Source of the DNA: Salinisphaera sp002433465
GTDB lineage: Bacteria > Pseudomonadota > Gammaproteobacteria > Nevskiales > Salinisphaeraceae
DNA length: 64,000 nt
NCBI RefSeq assembly: GCF_040361435.1
Contig: NZ_APNL01000017.1
Coordinates: forward strand, 1-64,000
Reading direction: 5' to 3'
The first letter of the stretch is position 1; the number at the start of each line of letters is the position of its first letter. The notes under the pieces are model-generated. The model saw only the letters and a list, made by a program, of their open reading frames with translations, was not told the origin of the DNA and searched no databases. Below, piece after piece: positions 43,616 to 51,987 of the stretch. The position numbers were made by a program, and so were the translations under genes.

Positions 43616-45261
43616 CACCAGCTCCGAAAACGCGCCGGCGGCTCGTAAAGCCCGCCGGACCAGTCGACCAGATCCGCGATACTGCTTGCCGCGAGCTGCG
43701 AACGCGTGGCTTCGGTACGGCTCACGCCCAGATCCTCGGGCGTACGGACCTTGCCCTGCTCGCGCAGGCGTTTGGTCGTGGCTGCGTCGGCGCTTAGACC
43801 CAGCGGCGTGACGCCGGCGACCGCCGCGATCATCGCCCGTCGTTCGTCCAGTGATTCGGCCATGTAGAGATAGGCCAGGCCTTCTTCGGTGAGCAGATGG
43901 GTGGTGTCGTCGCCATAGACCATGACCGGCGCCAGATCCAGGCCGGCTTTCTCGGCAACGGTGACCGCGTCGAGGCGGTCCACGAACGTCGGTTTCAAAC
44001 CCGCCTGGAAGGTTTCGACCATCTGCACCACCAGCTTGCGCCCGCGCGCCATCGGGTCGGTGCTGGGGGCGAGATCGGCCCAGGCCGGCGTGGCATGGCG
44101 ACGCCCGCGCGCGTCGCAGCCCAGATTGGGGGCGCCGCCGAAGCCGGATACCCGCGAGGTGGTGACCGTCGAGGAGTTCCCGTCGCCGTCCATTTGCAGC
44201 GTGGAGCCGATGAACATGTCTGCAGCATAGTGGCCGGCAAGCTGGCAGAACGCCCGATTGGAACGCAGCGAGCCATCCGCGCCGGTAAAGAACACGTCCG
44301 GCCGGGCCGCGACATAGTTTTCCATGCCCAGCTCGGTGCCGAAGCAGTGCACCGTTTCCACCCAGCCGGATTCGATCGCCGGAATGAGCGTGGGGTGGGG
44401 ATTGAGCACCCAGTTTTTCACGATCTTGCCGCGCAGACCGAGCTTTTCGCCATAGGTCGGCAGCAACAGTTCGATGGCTGCGGTATTAAAGCCGATACCG
44501 TGGTTGAGCGACTGCACGCCGTGCTGGGCATAGATGCCCTTGAGCGCCATCATCGCCATGAAGATCTGGACGTCGGTGATATGGCGCGGGTCACGGGTGA
44601 ACAGCGGCTCGATATAGAACGGCTTGTCGGCCTGTACGACCACGTCCACCCAGGAGCCGGGGATATCGACACGGTCGAGCTGGGATACGTCGTCGACGAT
44701 CTCGTTGGCCTGGGCGATGACGATACCGCCCGAGAAGGCCGCGGCTTCCACCAGCGCCGGCGTGTCTTCGGTCGACGGGCCGGTATAGAGATTGCCGTCG
44801 CGGTCGGCCTTGAAGGCGGCGGTAAGCACCACCTTGGGGATCAGGTCCACGAACAGGCGCGCATACAGTTCGATATAGGTATGGATTGCACCCACCTCGA
44901 TCGTGCCGTCCATCATCAGCGCGCCGATACGATGGCTCTGGGTGCCGGAAAAAGCGAAGTCCAGTTTGCGCGCGATGCCTTTTTCGAACACCGCCAGATG
45001 TTCGGGCCGCCCGACGCTGGGCTGGATCATGTGCAGATCGTGGATGCGCTCGGGGTCGAGCTCGGCGAGCGCGCACGACAGGAAATCGGCCTGCTTCTGG
45101 TTGTTGCCCTCCGCGATCACCCGATCGCCCGGCGCGATGAGCGCATACAGGGCATCGGTGATGCGCTCGGCCGGCAGCTGTTTGCCGGTGAGCCACGGCG
45201 CAACCTGCCCTATGCGGGCCTGCTTGTCGTCGCGGCGCGTTGTCCATTGGCGTTGTGTCAT
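43615..45261 (-). CDS. mdcA: Malonate decarboxylase alpha subunit (acetyl-S-ACP:malonate ACP transferase)
   Basis: A 548-aa CoA-transferase-like protein. It moves the ACP thiol from acetyl to malonate, releasing acetate. Typical sequences are VAPWLTGKQLPAERITDALY, AIHTYIELYARLFVDLIPK and GVQSLNHGIGFNTAAIELL. It is the first gene of the operon, with AGGA before the ATG; downstream genes overlap or nearly abut. Confidence 0.95.
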   Translation of the reverse strand: MTQRQWTTRRDDKQARIGQVAPWLTGKQLPAERITDALYALIAPGDRVIAEGNNQKQADFLSCALAELDPERIHDLHMIQPSVGRPEHLAVFEKGIARKLDFAFSGTQSHRIGALMMDGTIEVGAIHTYIELYARLFVDLIPKVVLTAAFKADRDGNLYTGPSTEDTPALVEAAAFSGGIVIAQANEIVDDVSQLDRVDIPGSWVDVVVQADKPFYIEPLFTRDPRHITDVQIFMAMMALKGIYAQHGVQSLNHGIGFNTAAIELLLPTYGEKLGLRGKIVKNWVLNPHPTLIPAIESGWVETVHCFGTELGMENYVAARPDVFFTGADGSLRSNRAFCQLAGHYAADMFIGSTLQMDGDGNSSTVTTSRVSGFGGAPNLGCDARGRRHATPAWADLAPSTDPMARGRKLVVQMVETFQAGLKPTFVDRLDAVTVAEKAGLDLAPVMVYGDDTTHLLTEEGLAYLYMAESLDERRAMIAAVAGVTPLGLSADAATTKRLREQGKVRTPEDLGVSRTEATRSQLAASSIADLVDWSGGLYEPPARFRSW

Positions 45262-45313
45262 AAGGGGTCCTGGCTTGCGCGAAGCACGCTCACGTTAGAA
45301 TGCGCTACGCACC

Positions 45314-45326
45314 GGTTCAATAAACC
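45314..45326. promoter_or_regulatory. Candidate LysR-type site between mdcR and mdcA
   Basis: GGTT at 45314-45317 and AACC at 45323-45326 are separated by five bases, an inverted repeat in the 113-base divergent spacer. A TTGAAC -35-like element toward mdcA overlaps it. A site for MdcR here would suit coordinated control; this is inference. Confidence 0.45.
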
Positions 45327-45374
45327 TGTTGTTTGCTTCGTTAACGTGGAACGGCAACGTCTCGGGGAATACCT

Positions 45375-46277
45375 GTGAGCAGCGATGAAATCACCCTGCG
45401 CAAACTCGAGATCTTTCTCGTGTTCATGCGCGAACGCCATCTGGCGCGGGCCGCAGAGGCCTTGTCGTTGTCCAGCGTGTCGGTGCACAAGGCCATCCAT
45501 TCGCTGGAAGCCGCCGTGGGCTGTCCGCTGTTCGCCCACCGCAGCCGCTCGCTCGAGCCGCTGGATTCGGCCTTCGTGCTCGAACGCCACGCCAGCGACA
45601 TCATCGAACGCATCCAGCGCAGCGTGGACGATACCCGCGCTGCCGCCGGCATCTCGCCCAGCATCTTTCGTATCGGCTCGCTCTACTCGCTCACCGTTGC
45701 CCTGGTGCCGCGGATCATCAACGCGCTCAAGGCCGAGGTGCCGGACTGCGATATCGAGCTGGTGCTCGGCTCCAACGCCGATCTCGAAGACAAGCTTCAG
45801 GCCGGCGATATCGACGCGGCGCTGATCTGCGTGCACGAGCTGAGCCGGCGCCGACATCGCATCGTCAAGACGCTGTTCGACGACGAAATCCATCTTGCCC
45901 AGGCCGCCGATGCCAAGTCCGCGGGCGATGCGCCGGTCGACCTGCGCCGCTACGACGGCGAGCCTTTCGTGATGCTGTCGCAGGAGTTTTCTACCGGACG
46001 CGACAGCTATCGCATGTTTCTGGAGGCCGGCATTACGCCTCGAGTAGCCCTGCGGGCCAACGACATATTCACGCTCACCAGCCTGGTCAAGGGCGGCGTG
46101 GGCCACGCCCTGCTGCCCAAACGCATCGACGACATCTACCCCGGCGCGCTGGCCTTCTCGCCTGTCGTCGAGAATCAGCGCGTCACCCAGACCATCGGCC
46201 TGTGCTATCTGAAGTCGCGGCGCGCGGATGAACGCATCGCGGCCCTCGAAAAGGCCGCGATCGCGGTCACCGGCTAG
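45375..46277 (+). CDS. mdcR: LysR-family regulator of malonate decarboxylase
   Basis: A 300-aa LysR protein with the winged helix LEIFLVFMRERHLARAAEAL...VSVHKAIHSLE and a ligand domain (RIGSLYSLTVALVPRI). It is divergent from mdcA, the standard arrangement for MdcR, which activates the cluster with malonate. The start is GTG 45375. It converges with madM by 10 bases. Confidence 0.87.
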   Translation: MSSDEITLRKLEIFLVFMRERHLARAAEALSLSSVSVHKAIHSLEAAVGCPLFAHRSRSLEPLDSAFVLERHASDIIERIQRSVDDTRAAAGISPSIFRIGSLYSLTVALVPRIINALKAEVPDCDIELVLGSNADLEDKLQAGDIDAALICVHELSRRRHRIVKTLFDDEIHLAQAADAKSAGDAPVDLRRYDGEPFVMLSQEFSTGRDSYRMFLEAGITPRVALRANDIFTLTSLVKGGVGHALLPKRIDDIYPGALAFSPVVENQRVTQTIGLCYLKSRRADERIAALEKAAIAVTG

Positions 46278-46287
46278 CACGCCCGCC

Positions 46288-47055
46288 TTAGCCGCCGAGC
46301 AGCGCACGCACCACCAGATACAGCACCGACGGCCCCAGCAGACAGCCCAGCCCGGTGTAGAAGGTCGCGGTCATCGCGCCGTAGGGCACCAGGCGCGCAT
46401 CGGTGGCCGCCAGGCCGCCGGCCACGCCGCTGGTCGTGCCCATCATGCCGCCGAAAACGAGAGCGGCCGACGGATTGTTGAGCGATATCGAACGCGCCAC
46501 GGCCGGCGTGATGATCATCACCGAGATGGACTTCACCAGCCCGATGGCAATCGAGAGCGCGATCAGATCGGAGCTGGCCCCGATCGCGCTGCCGGTCACC
46601 GGGCCGACGATATAGGTCGCCGCCCCCGCGCCGATCGTGGTGACCGATACCGGATCGGTATAACCGAACGCATAGGCAATGGCCCCACCCAGCGCAAACG
46701 GCATGATGATGCCTACGAACAAGGCGACCACGCCGTTGAGGCCGGCCTTGCGCAGCTCCTCCACGTCGACGCCGAAGGCCGTGGCGACGATGGCGAAATC
46801 GCGCAGCATCGAGCCGCCCATCAACCCCAGGCCGGAAAACAGGGCCACGTCGGCCAGCCCGTCTTCGCCGCCGGTCGCCACCCCGCCGAGATAGGACAAC
46901 ACCAGCCCGGCCGCGATGGCGATCGCGGAGCCGTGAATCCGCCCGCCGGTGAGGTGCTTGGATACGAGATTGCAGACCAGCATCAGCAGGCCCACCGCCG
47001 CAAAAGCGGTAATCAGGCCGTTGCTGGTGAATACGTCAACGAGGCGTTCATGCAT
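46288..47055 (-). CDS. madM: Malonate transporter subunit MadM
   Basis: A 255-aa membrane protein with about eight helices (GLITAFAAVGLLMLVCNLVS, TIGAGAATYIVGPVTGSAIG, GGMMGTTSGVAGGLAATDAR). With MadL it imports malonate with Na+ or H+. Its start overlaps the madL stop (ATGCATGA). Confidence 0.92.
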   Translation of the reverse strand: MHERLVDVFTSNGLITAFAAVGLLMLVCNLVSKHLTGGRIHGSAIAIAAGLVLSYLGGVATGGEDGLADVALFSGLGLMGGSMLRDFAIVATAFGVDVEELRKAGLNGVVALFVGIIMPFALGGAIAYAFGYTDPVSVTTIGAGAATYIVGPVTGSAIGASSDLIALSIAIGLVKSISVMIITPAVARSISLNNPSAALVFGGMMGTTSGVAGGLAATDARLVPYGAMTATFYTGLGCLLGPSVLYLVVRALLGG

Positions 47056-47458
47056 CGCGATCACCCCGCTCGGTTTCGATATCGTCCAGGGCCACCGCAT
47101 ACTTGCCCTGGCCCAGACGCGCAATGACCGGTACCAGCGCAAAGCTCACGGCCACCACGGCCAGGCCGCCCACCAGAGCGACCGGGCCACCGGTGACCGC
47201 GCCCACCACGTTCTGGCTGGCCGCCATGGCCACCACGATCGGGATATACAGCGAACTCCAGAACTCGACGCCGCGCCGCGACGAGGTATCCAGGCAACCG
47301 GCTTTCTGTAGCCGGTAAACCACGAACACCAGCAGCAACATCGCAAGGCCCACGCCGCCGACGTTCGAACTCACGCCGATGGCCATGCCGATGAGCTCGC
47401 CGATGATATTGCCCGCGAGCATGCAGGCGGCCAGCAACGCCACACCATAAATGATCAT
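47048..47458 (-). CDS. madL: Malonate transporter subunit MadL
   Basis: A 136-aa membrane protein with four helices (MLAGNIIGELIGMAIGVSSNVGG, VVAMAASQNVVGAVTGGPVA). It is the partner of MadM, and the pair sits on the far side of mdcR from the decarboxylase genes. A GGAG-rich ribosome site precedes the ATG. Confidence 0.92.
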   Translation of the reverse strand: MIIYGVALLAACMLAGNIIGELIGMAIGVSSNVGGVGLAMLLLVFVVYRLQKAGCLDTSSRRGVEFWSSLYIPIVVAMAASQNVVGAVTGGPVALVGGLAVVAVSFALVPVIARLGQGKYAVALDDIETERGDRDA

Positions 47459-48143
47459 GGCTCCTCCTCTCGTTGTGTCATTTTCGTTGTACGACGAGTG
47501 AACGACAGCCGCGTGCGCCCAATCAACGAATACCGTGTTAAGCGTCTTAGCCTGAATATAAATGCCTCGCTGAATCAGTCGCTTGGAAGACCGTGCCTAC
47601 GACGATGGTCATAGAAAATACGCGCATTCGAGGCGATGCCCGACGGTCGTTCGCCACGCCGACGCGTGGGATCAACGGTTCGGTCTCACGCCGACAGGGG
47701 CTGCCGCCCCATGAGCCGATCCGCCCCGGGCGCGGGCACGCAGTCTTTCTGACGGACGCTGGGCCTGGGGATTCGGTCCGGGGGATTCGGCCCTGGCGAT
47801 ATCGGCTTTCAGCACAGCAATAAAGATTGGCGCTGTGGCCAGCCTGGATGACGATCTTCGGTGTGGCGACGAGAAGATGGCGAAGATGCGGCCGTGCCTC
47901 CGCCCGCGTAGGGCGCGACGGCGATGGCGCGCTGCGCTTATCCGGCCGAGAGGAAACGAGCTATTGGCTGCCTTCATCACGTCGGGCGGCTCGGAGCACA
48001 GGCGGGGCACAGGCTTTTAGCCGGCACACGGCGCTGCGGCGCGATACCCGGCACCGGCATCTCGGCTTGAAGCCGAAGCACGATGGCACGTCTGCCCGGG
48101 CCACACACCCTGGCCTTGCGAAACGCATTAATTACGCGCAAGA
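47459..48143. other. Long gene-free region upstream of madL
   Basis: About 680 bases with no recognisable gene. Open frames on both strands (47593-47823, 47672-48010, 47827-48291) have Arg- and Pro-rich compositions unlike proteins and no family resemblance. The first hundred bases are AT-richer and likely carry the madLM promoter. The rest may be decayed coding sequence before the putative island edge. Confidence 0.5.
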
Positions 48144-48170
48144 AAAAGGCCGCTCGATGAGCGGCCTTTT
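48144..48170. terminator. Intrinsic terminator next to the left direct repeat
   Basis: AAAAGGCCGCTC at 48144-48155 pairs with GAGCGGCCTTTT at 48159-48170 around GAT. It works in both orientations. On the minus strand it follows the tRNA-like 3' end at 48176-48189, as expected if this was the original terminator of the tRNA-Ala gene. Confidence 0.75.
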
Positions 48171-48175
48171 CGCAG

Positions 48176-48189
48176 ACTGGTGGAGCCGG
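48176..48189. repeat. Left 14-bp direct repeat of the tRNA-Ala 3' end (candidate att site)
   Basis: ACTGGTGGAGCCGG here is identical to 57761-57774, the last 12 bases of the tRNA-Ala gene plus two flanking bases. The rest of a tRNA is absent on the right of this copy. The two copies in direct orientation frame the putative island. Confidence 0.6.
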
Positions 48190-48301
48190 ACTCTTTCATA
48201 CCTGTCAATTCGGTCCCGATTCATCAACAGGTTACGCCCGGCGGTTATCAAAATATCCCAACCTGATACCGACTCTGGCTGGCGGTACTAGATGGCTTTG
48301 A

Positions 48302-48313
48302 CCCCCCCCCCCC
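48302..48313. repeat. Twelve-base C homopolymer
   Basis: An uninterrupted run of 12 C directly before the left end of the IS3-family element. Such runs slip in replication and in sequencing; the exact length is uncertain. Confidence 0.8.
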
Positions 48314-49518
48314 GACCATACCCCGTTATTGAGTAGCACGCTGATCTAGAGTTCAATCACCCGAACTCTGGAGATTGGACATGAAGAAGCGCTATACCGA
48401 AGAGCAGATCATTGGTTTTCTCAAAGAGGCCGAGGCCGGTACGCCAGTTAAAGAGCTGTGCCGTCCACACGGTTTCTCGGAAGGCAGTTACTACACGTGG
48501 CGGAACAAATTCGGCGGCACGGACGTCTCGGACGCGAAGCGTCTGAAGGCGCTCGAGGCCGAGAACAGTCGCTTGGAGCGGCTCTTAGCCGAGTCGATGC
48601 TCGAAAACTAAGTCACGCGCGAGGCCTTGCGAAAAAAATGGTAGCCGCAGCAGCCAAGCGCGAGCTGGTGCGGTTTATGGGTAAGCGCGGGTTGAGCGAA
48701 CGGCGCTCGCTGGCCGTGGTGGCCATGAGTGCCAGCACATTCCGGTATCAGCCTGCGCCGGATCAAAACGAACGCTTGCGAGCCGAGATTCTGCGTCTGG
48801 CACAGCGTTATCGTCGCTACGGCGCGCCGATGATCTATCTCAAGCTTCCGCTAGGCCGGCTGGACCGTCAACCACGAGCGCGTCGAACGACTCTATGCCG
48901 AGCAAGACCTGCAGGTTCGACGAAGACGCCGAAAAAAGGTACCGATATCCGACCGGCAGCCGTTGATACGTCCCGCTCAGGCGAACGAAGTCTGGTCGAT
49001 GGATTTTGTGTTCGATCGAGTCGCCGATGGCCGTGCCATCAAGTCTCTGGGCATCGTCGACGACGCCACGCACGAGTGCGTGGCACTCGTGCCCGGTCGA
49101 TCAATGAGCGGCACGCAAGTCGCCCGTGTACTTGATGAGTTGGCGCTCACCCGCGGCCTGCCGGCGATCATGCGATCAGACAATGGGCCTGAATTCATTG
49201 GCAAGGCCATGCTGAACCGAGCACACAACAACGATGTGCAGCTCAAGCAGATCGGGCCCGGCAAACCGAACCAGAACGCCTATATCGAGTCCTTCAACGG
49301 CCGCTTCCGAGATGAATGCCTGCACGAGCACTGGTTCGTAAGCCTCGCCCATGCCACCACGATCATCCGAGGCTGGCATCGGGAGTACAACGAGGAGCGA
49401 CCGAAAAAAGAACTCAGCGGGCTGACGCCCGCTGACTATGCTACGCAAATGGCCGCAGAGGCGGCCATTTAAACCCTGGGACTCTGGGTCGAAACGCTAC
49501 TGAAATCGGGGTATGGTC
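48314..49518. mobile_element. Decayed IS3-family insertion sequence
   Basis: The inverted ends GACCATACCCCG (48314-48325) and the complement at 49507-49518 bound about 1.2 kb. Inside are orfA and orfB remnants of an IS3-family transposase with a run of seven A (48632-48638) at their junction, the usual place for programmed frameshifting. I see no clear target duplication. Confidence 0.8.
48381..49472 (+). pseudogene. IS3-family transposase orfAB, inactivated
   Basis: orfA (48381-48644) begins MKKRYTEEQIIGFLKEAEAG with a helix-turn-helix and leucine zipper, but a TAA at 48609 interrupts LEN-VTREALRKKW. orfB continues in the -1 frame after the A7 run: ELVRFMGKRGLSERRS, then a frameshift and TAG near 48850 within the region matching GWTVNHERVERLY. 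The DDE core (WSMDFVFD, RSDNGPEF, YIESFNGRFRDE) is intact further on. At least three disruptions make transposition in cis unlikely. Confidence 0.85.
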
Positions 49519-49726
49519 GCGGTCACAGGACACCTCCGCCAGAATTGCCTACCGACCTGTGTATCCGTTACAGCCAGAGCGCCTCAGTCACGCGGCGCCC
49601 AATGTGTGCGTGAACTGTAAAATGCTCACCAGATACGTGTCTTTCGCGAGCCCCGACTAGTAAGCGCTACTAGTCGCAAGTGGGATATCCGCAATACATA
49701 CGGCCTCGATAGAAGGACGCAACAAG

Positions 49727-50914
49727 CTAAGTTTTTGCTTTCACAAAATGCGAAGATAGAGCACTAATAGACGATATCAGGAGGACCAGACCACTGATCA
49801 AAAACAGCGGTCGATATTCGCCTGTCAGTAATAGCACCTCAGCCATTGCGTAGCCCGAGGCGGCTTGCCCCAAAGCAAATGCAGCGGTCGCCTTTGCCCA
49901 AAATGCCTTATGATTCTCTGAGCCTACGAGCTCAGCGATTCGACCTGATGTGAGGGCCACCACGCCTGGGACCAGTGCGCCCACGACTACAGACGAAAAA
50001 CTACGAGCAATCAGGCTCACCGTTATAAACGGCAGCGTTACAGCAACGGCTTTGAGTAGTAACGCTCCGAATAGACTCTTGTTCCAACCAACGATTGATA
50101 CGACACGACCAGCCGCGATCGGGCCGAGCAGAGCGCCGAATCCGAACAGAGCCCACTGCAAGTTGGCTGCCTCGACCGGCAAGCCAGCGTCACGTTCCAG
50201 AAAATCGACCCAGAAGACGGTATGCGGCACGAAGCCGATAGCATCACCAACATAAGCGATCAAAACCAGTATTACAGCGATAATAGGGGCGCGATCGAGC
50301 TTAGCAAACGTGATTTCGGGAGCGCGCCCCGGCTGAATCGATTTTACTGACGGTAAACCTGATGCAGCCGCTATAGCCGCCATTCCAACTGCCACCACCA
50401 TGCCGCCCAATACTAACCACGCAACTGTAAGATTTACTTCGAGAAGCGGAGGAATAAAAACAGCCGATAGAACGGCACCTGCGCCGATGCCCATGAAAGC
50501 GAGCGTGCCCACGACGGGGCGGTCTTCATGTTTAGTATGTGAGATAGCGATCGATGGGCCGATCACCATAAGCCACCCCCCGGTAATGCCTGATATGAGT
50601 CGCCACAGAAAAAACCAGCTGAAAGGCTCAGGCCATGCACATAGCAGAAAGCTCAGCGCGGAGAAAAGGACAGCGACCATTATCAGCCGCGCATCGCCGA
50701 AGCGATCTGAAATACGCTTGGCGCTAATTGCACCAAAAAGATAACCCAACAGATTGGCTGCTCCTAGGAAGGCAGCCTCGGAATTATCGAACCAGTCTTG
50801 CGCGATAAGGGTTGGAATTAACGGCGTGAAAGCGAATCGTTCCAGCCCGATTCCGATGAACGTCGCGCTGGAACCAATTAAGGTTGCTCTCCAATTATTT
50901 TTTAGGAACTGCAT
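49727..50914 (-). CDS. YbfB/YjiJ-family MFS transporter
   Basis: A 395-aa membrane protein with twelve helices, of the YbfB type (GIGLERFAFTPLIPTLIAQ, GANLLGYLFGA, RLISGITGGWLMV). Family members are poorly characterised, probably organic-anion transporters. Codon use is AT-richer than outside. It is divergent from the LysR gene at 51055, its likely regulator. Confidence 0.83.
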   Translation of the reverse strand: MQFLKNNWRATLIGSSATFIGIGLERFAFTPLIPTLIAQDWFDNSEAAFLGAANLLGYLFGAISAKRISDRFGDARLIMVAVLFSALSFLLCAWPEPFSWFFLWRLISGITGGWLMVIGPSIAISHTKHEDRPVVGTLAFMGIGAGAVLSAVFIPPLLEVNLTVAWLVLGGMVVAVGMAAIAAASGLPSVKSIQPGRAPEITFAKLDRAPIIAVILVLIAYVGDAIGFVPHTVFWVDFLERDAGLPVEAANLQWALFGFGALLGPIAAGRVVSIVGWNKSLFGALLLKAVAVTLPFITVSLIARSFSSVVVGALVPGVVALTSGRIAELVGSENHKAFWAKATAAFALGQAASGYAMAEVLLLTGEYRPLFLISGLVLLISSISALSSHFVKAKT

Positions 50915-50986
50915 TATTCATCGTCGGAGGAAATGAAACTTAACTTTCACAGAGTCAGTCGGTCGTTGAAAACTCTTTAGAAAGAT

Positions 50987-50997
50987 AGATACAATCT
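50987..50997. promoter_or_regulatory. Candidate LysR-type palindrome in the divergent spacer
   Basis: AGAT (50987-50990), three bases, ATCT (50994-50997) in an AT-rich 140-base spacer between the YbfB-type gene and the LysR gene. It fits the short-arm palindromes bound by LysR proteins but is weak evidence on its own. Confidence 0.35.
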
Positions 50998-51054
50998 GTT
51001 TGAAAGATGTAATAAGAAGCAGTAGCTACGGCAGAATAACTTGCTGGAGAGGCA

Positions 51055-51987
51055 ATGGAGTTCCGATCACTGCGCCTGTTCAAGACGCTTGCCAGAAATT
51101 GTAGCTTTGCCGAGACCGCACGGTTCGAGCATACCGTTCAGTCGAATGTGACCAGTCATATCAAAAAGCTTGAGGCAGAGCTCGGTGTTCAGTTATTCGT
51201 TCGTAAGGGTGGTGTACGACTAACTGCGGCAGGCCGTCTGTTGCTCGAGCACGCGGATCGCATACTTAATGCCCATACCGTTGCCGTGGACGCTTTTCGG
51301 CCCGATACTGAGCCGTCTGGCTACTTGCGCATCGGTTCGATGGAAACGACAGCAGCCGTTCGCTTGGGCACGGTCATAACCCGATATCATAGGCTCTATC
51401 CTTCGGTCCGCCTAGAATTGAAGACCGCGCCGACATCTGAATTATACTCGGGCGTGCTGGAAGGTGACCTCGATTGCGCCTTGGTCGGCGGCAAGGTCAA
51501 TCACCCCAGCTTGCGGTCGACGCCGCTTTTCGAAGAAGAGCTTGTGTTGATCTCTGGCGCACCAGTCGCTGATGTGTCTGATGCGTCTGCTTTGACTGAG
51601 TCACCTTTCTTTGCTTTCAGACAAGGTTGCCATTATCGGCATAAAATAGAGTTGTTCCTTGCGGCGCGAGGTATCCACCACGTCAAGATTTTCGAGTTCG
51701 GATCGATCGAGACTATATTAAGTTGCGCGTCCGCGGAGATGGGCTTCGCGCTTCTTCCGCGTAGCGCTGTCGAGGCCCGTGCCAGAGATTTTGGGTTATA
51801 CATTACAACAGTTGAAGACGAGATCGCACTAGCGACTACTTATCTCGTATCGCACGAGTCACATGGCTCGACCGCTGCGGTGAGTTCGTTCCGGGAGCTT
51901 CTCATCAATAGCAGGAAGGTTGAGCCGTTTGAGCGCGGGGGCGTGGGCTCTCAAGAACAATCCGACGAGACCGTCTTCGTGAGCTAG
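51055..51987 (+). CDS. LysR-family regulator of the island cargo
   Basis: A 310-aa LysR protein. Winged helix: LRLFKTLARNCSFAETARFE and VTSHIKKLEAELGVQLF; effector domain: GYLRIGSMETTAAVRLG. The ATG follows GGAGAGGCA. It is divergent from the YbfB-type gene and converges with the permease gene by four bases. AT-rich codon use matches the cargo, so it was likely acquired with it. Confidence 0.87.
   Translation: MEFRSLRLFKTLARNCSFAETARFEHTVQSNVTSHIKKLEAELGVQLFVRKGGVRLTAAGRLLLEHADRILNAHTVAVDAFRPDTEPSGYLRIGSMETTAAVRLGTVITRYHRLYPSVRLELKTAPTSELYSGVLEGDLDCALVGGKVNHPSLRSTPLFEEELVLISGAPVADVSDASALTESPFFAFRQGCHYRHKIELFLAARGIHHVKIFEFGSIETILSCASAEMGFALLPRSAVEARARDFGLYITTVEDEIALATTYLVSHESHGSTAAVSSFRELLINSRKVEPFERGGVGSQEQSDETVFVS

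Noticed and set aside
43897..45378. A 493-codon plus-strand open frame opposite mdcA
   Set aside because: mdcA is certain; the antisense frame is an artefact of codon composition.
47827..48291. A 154-codon open frame before the island
   Set aside because: Arg-rich, crosses the terminator at 48144-48170 and the direct repeat; not credible as a gene.
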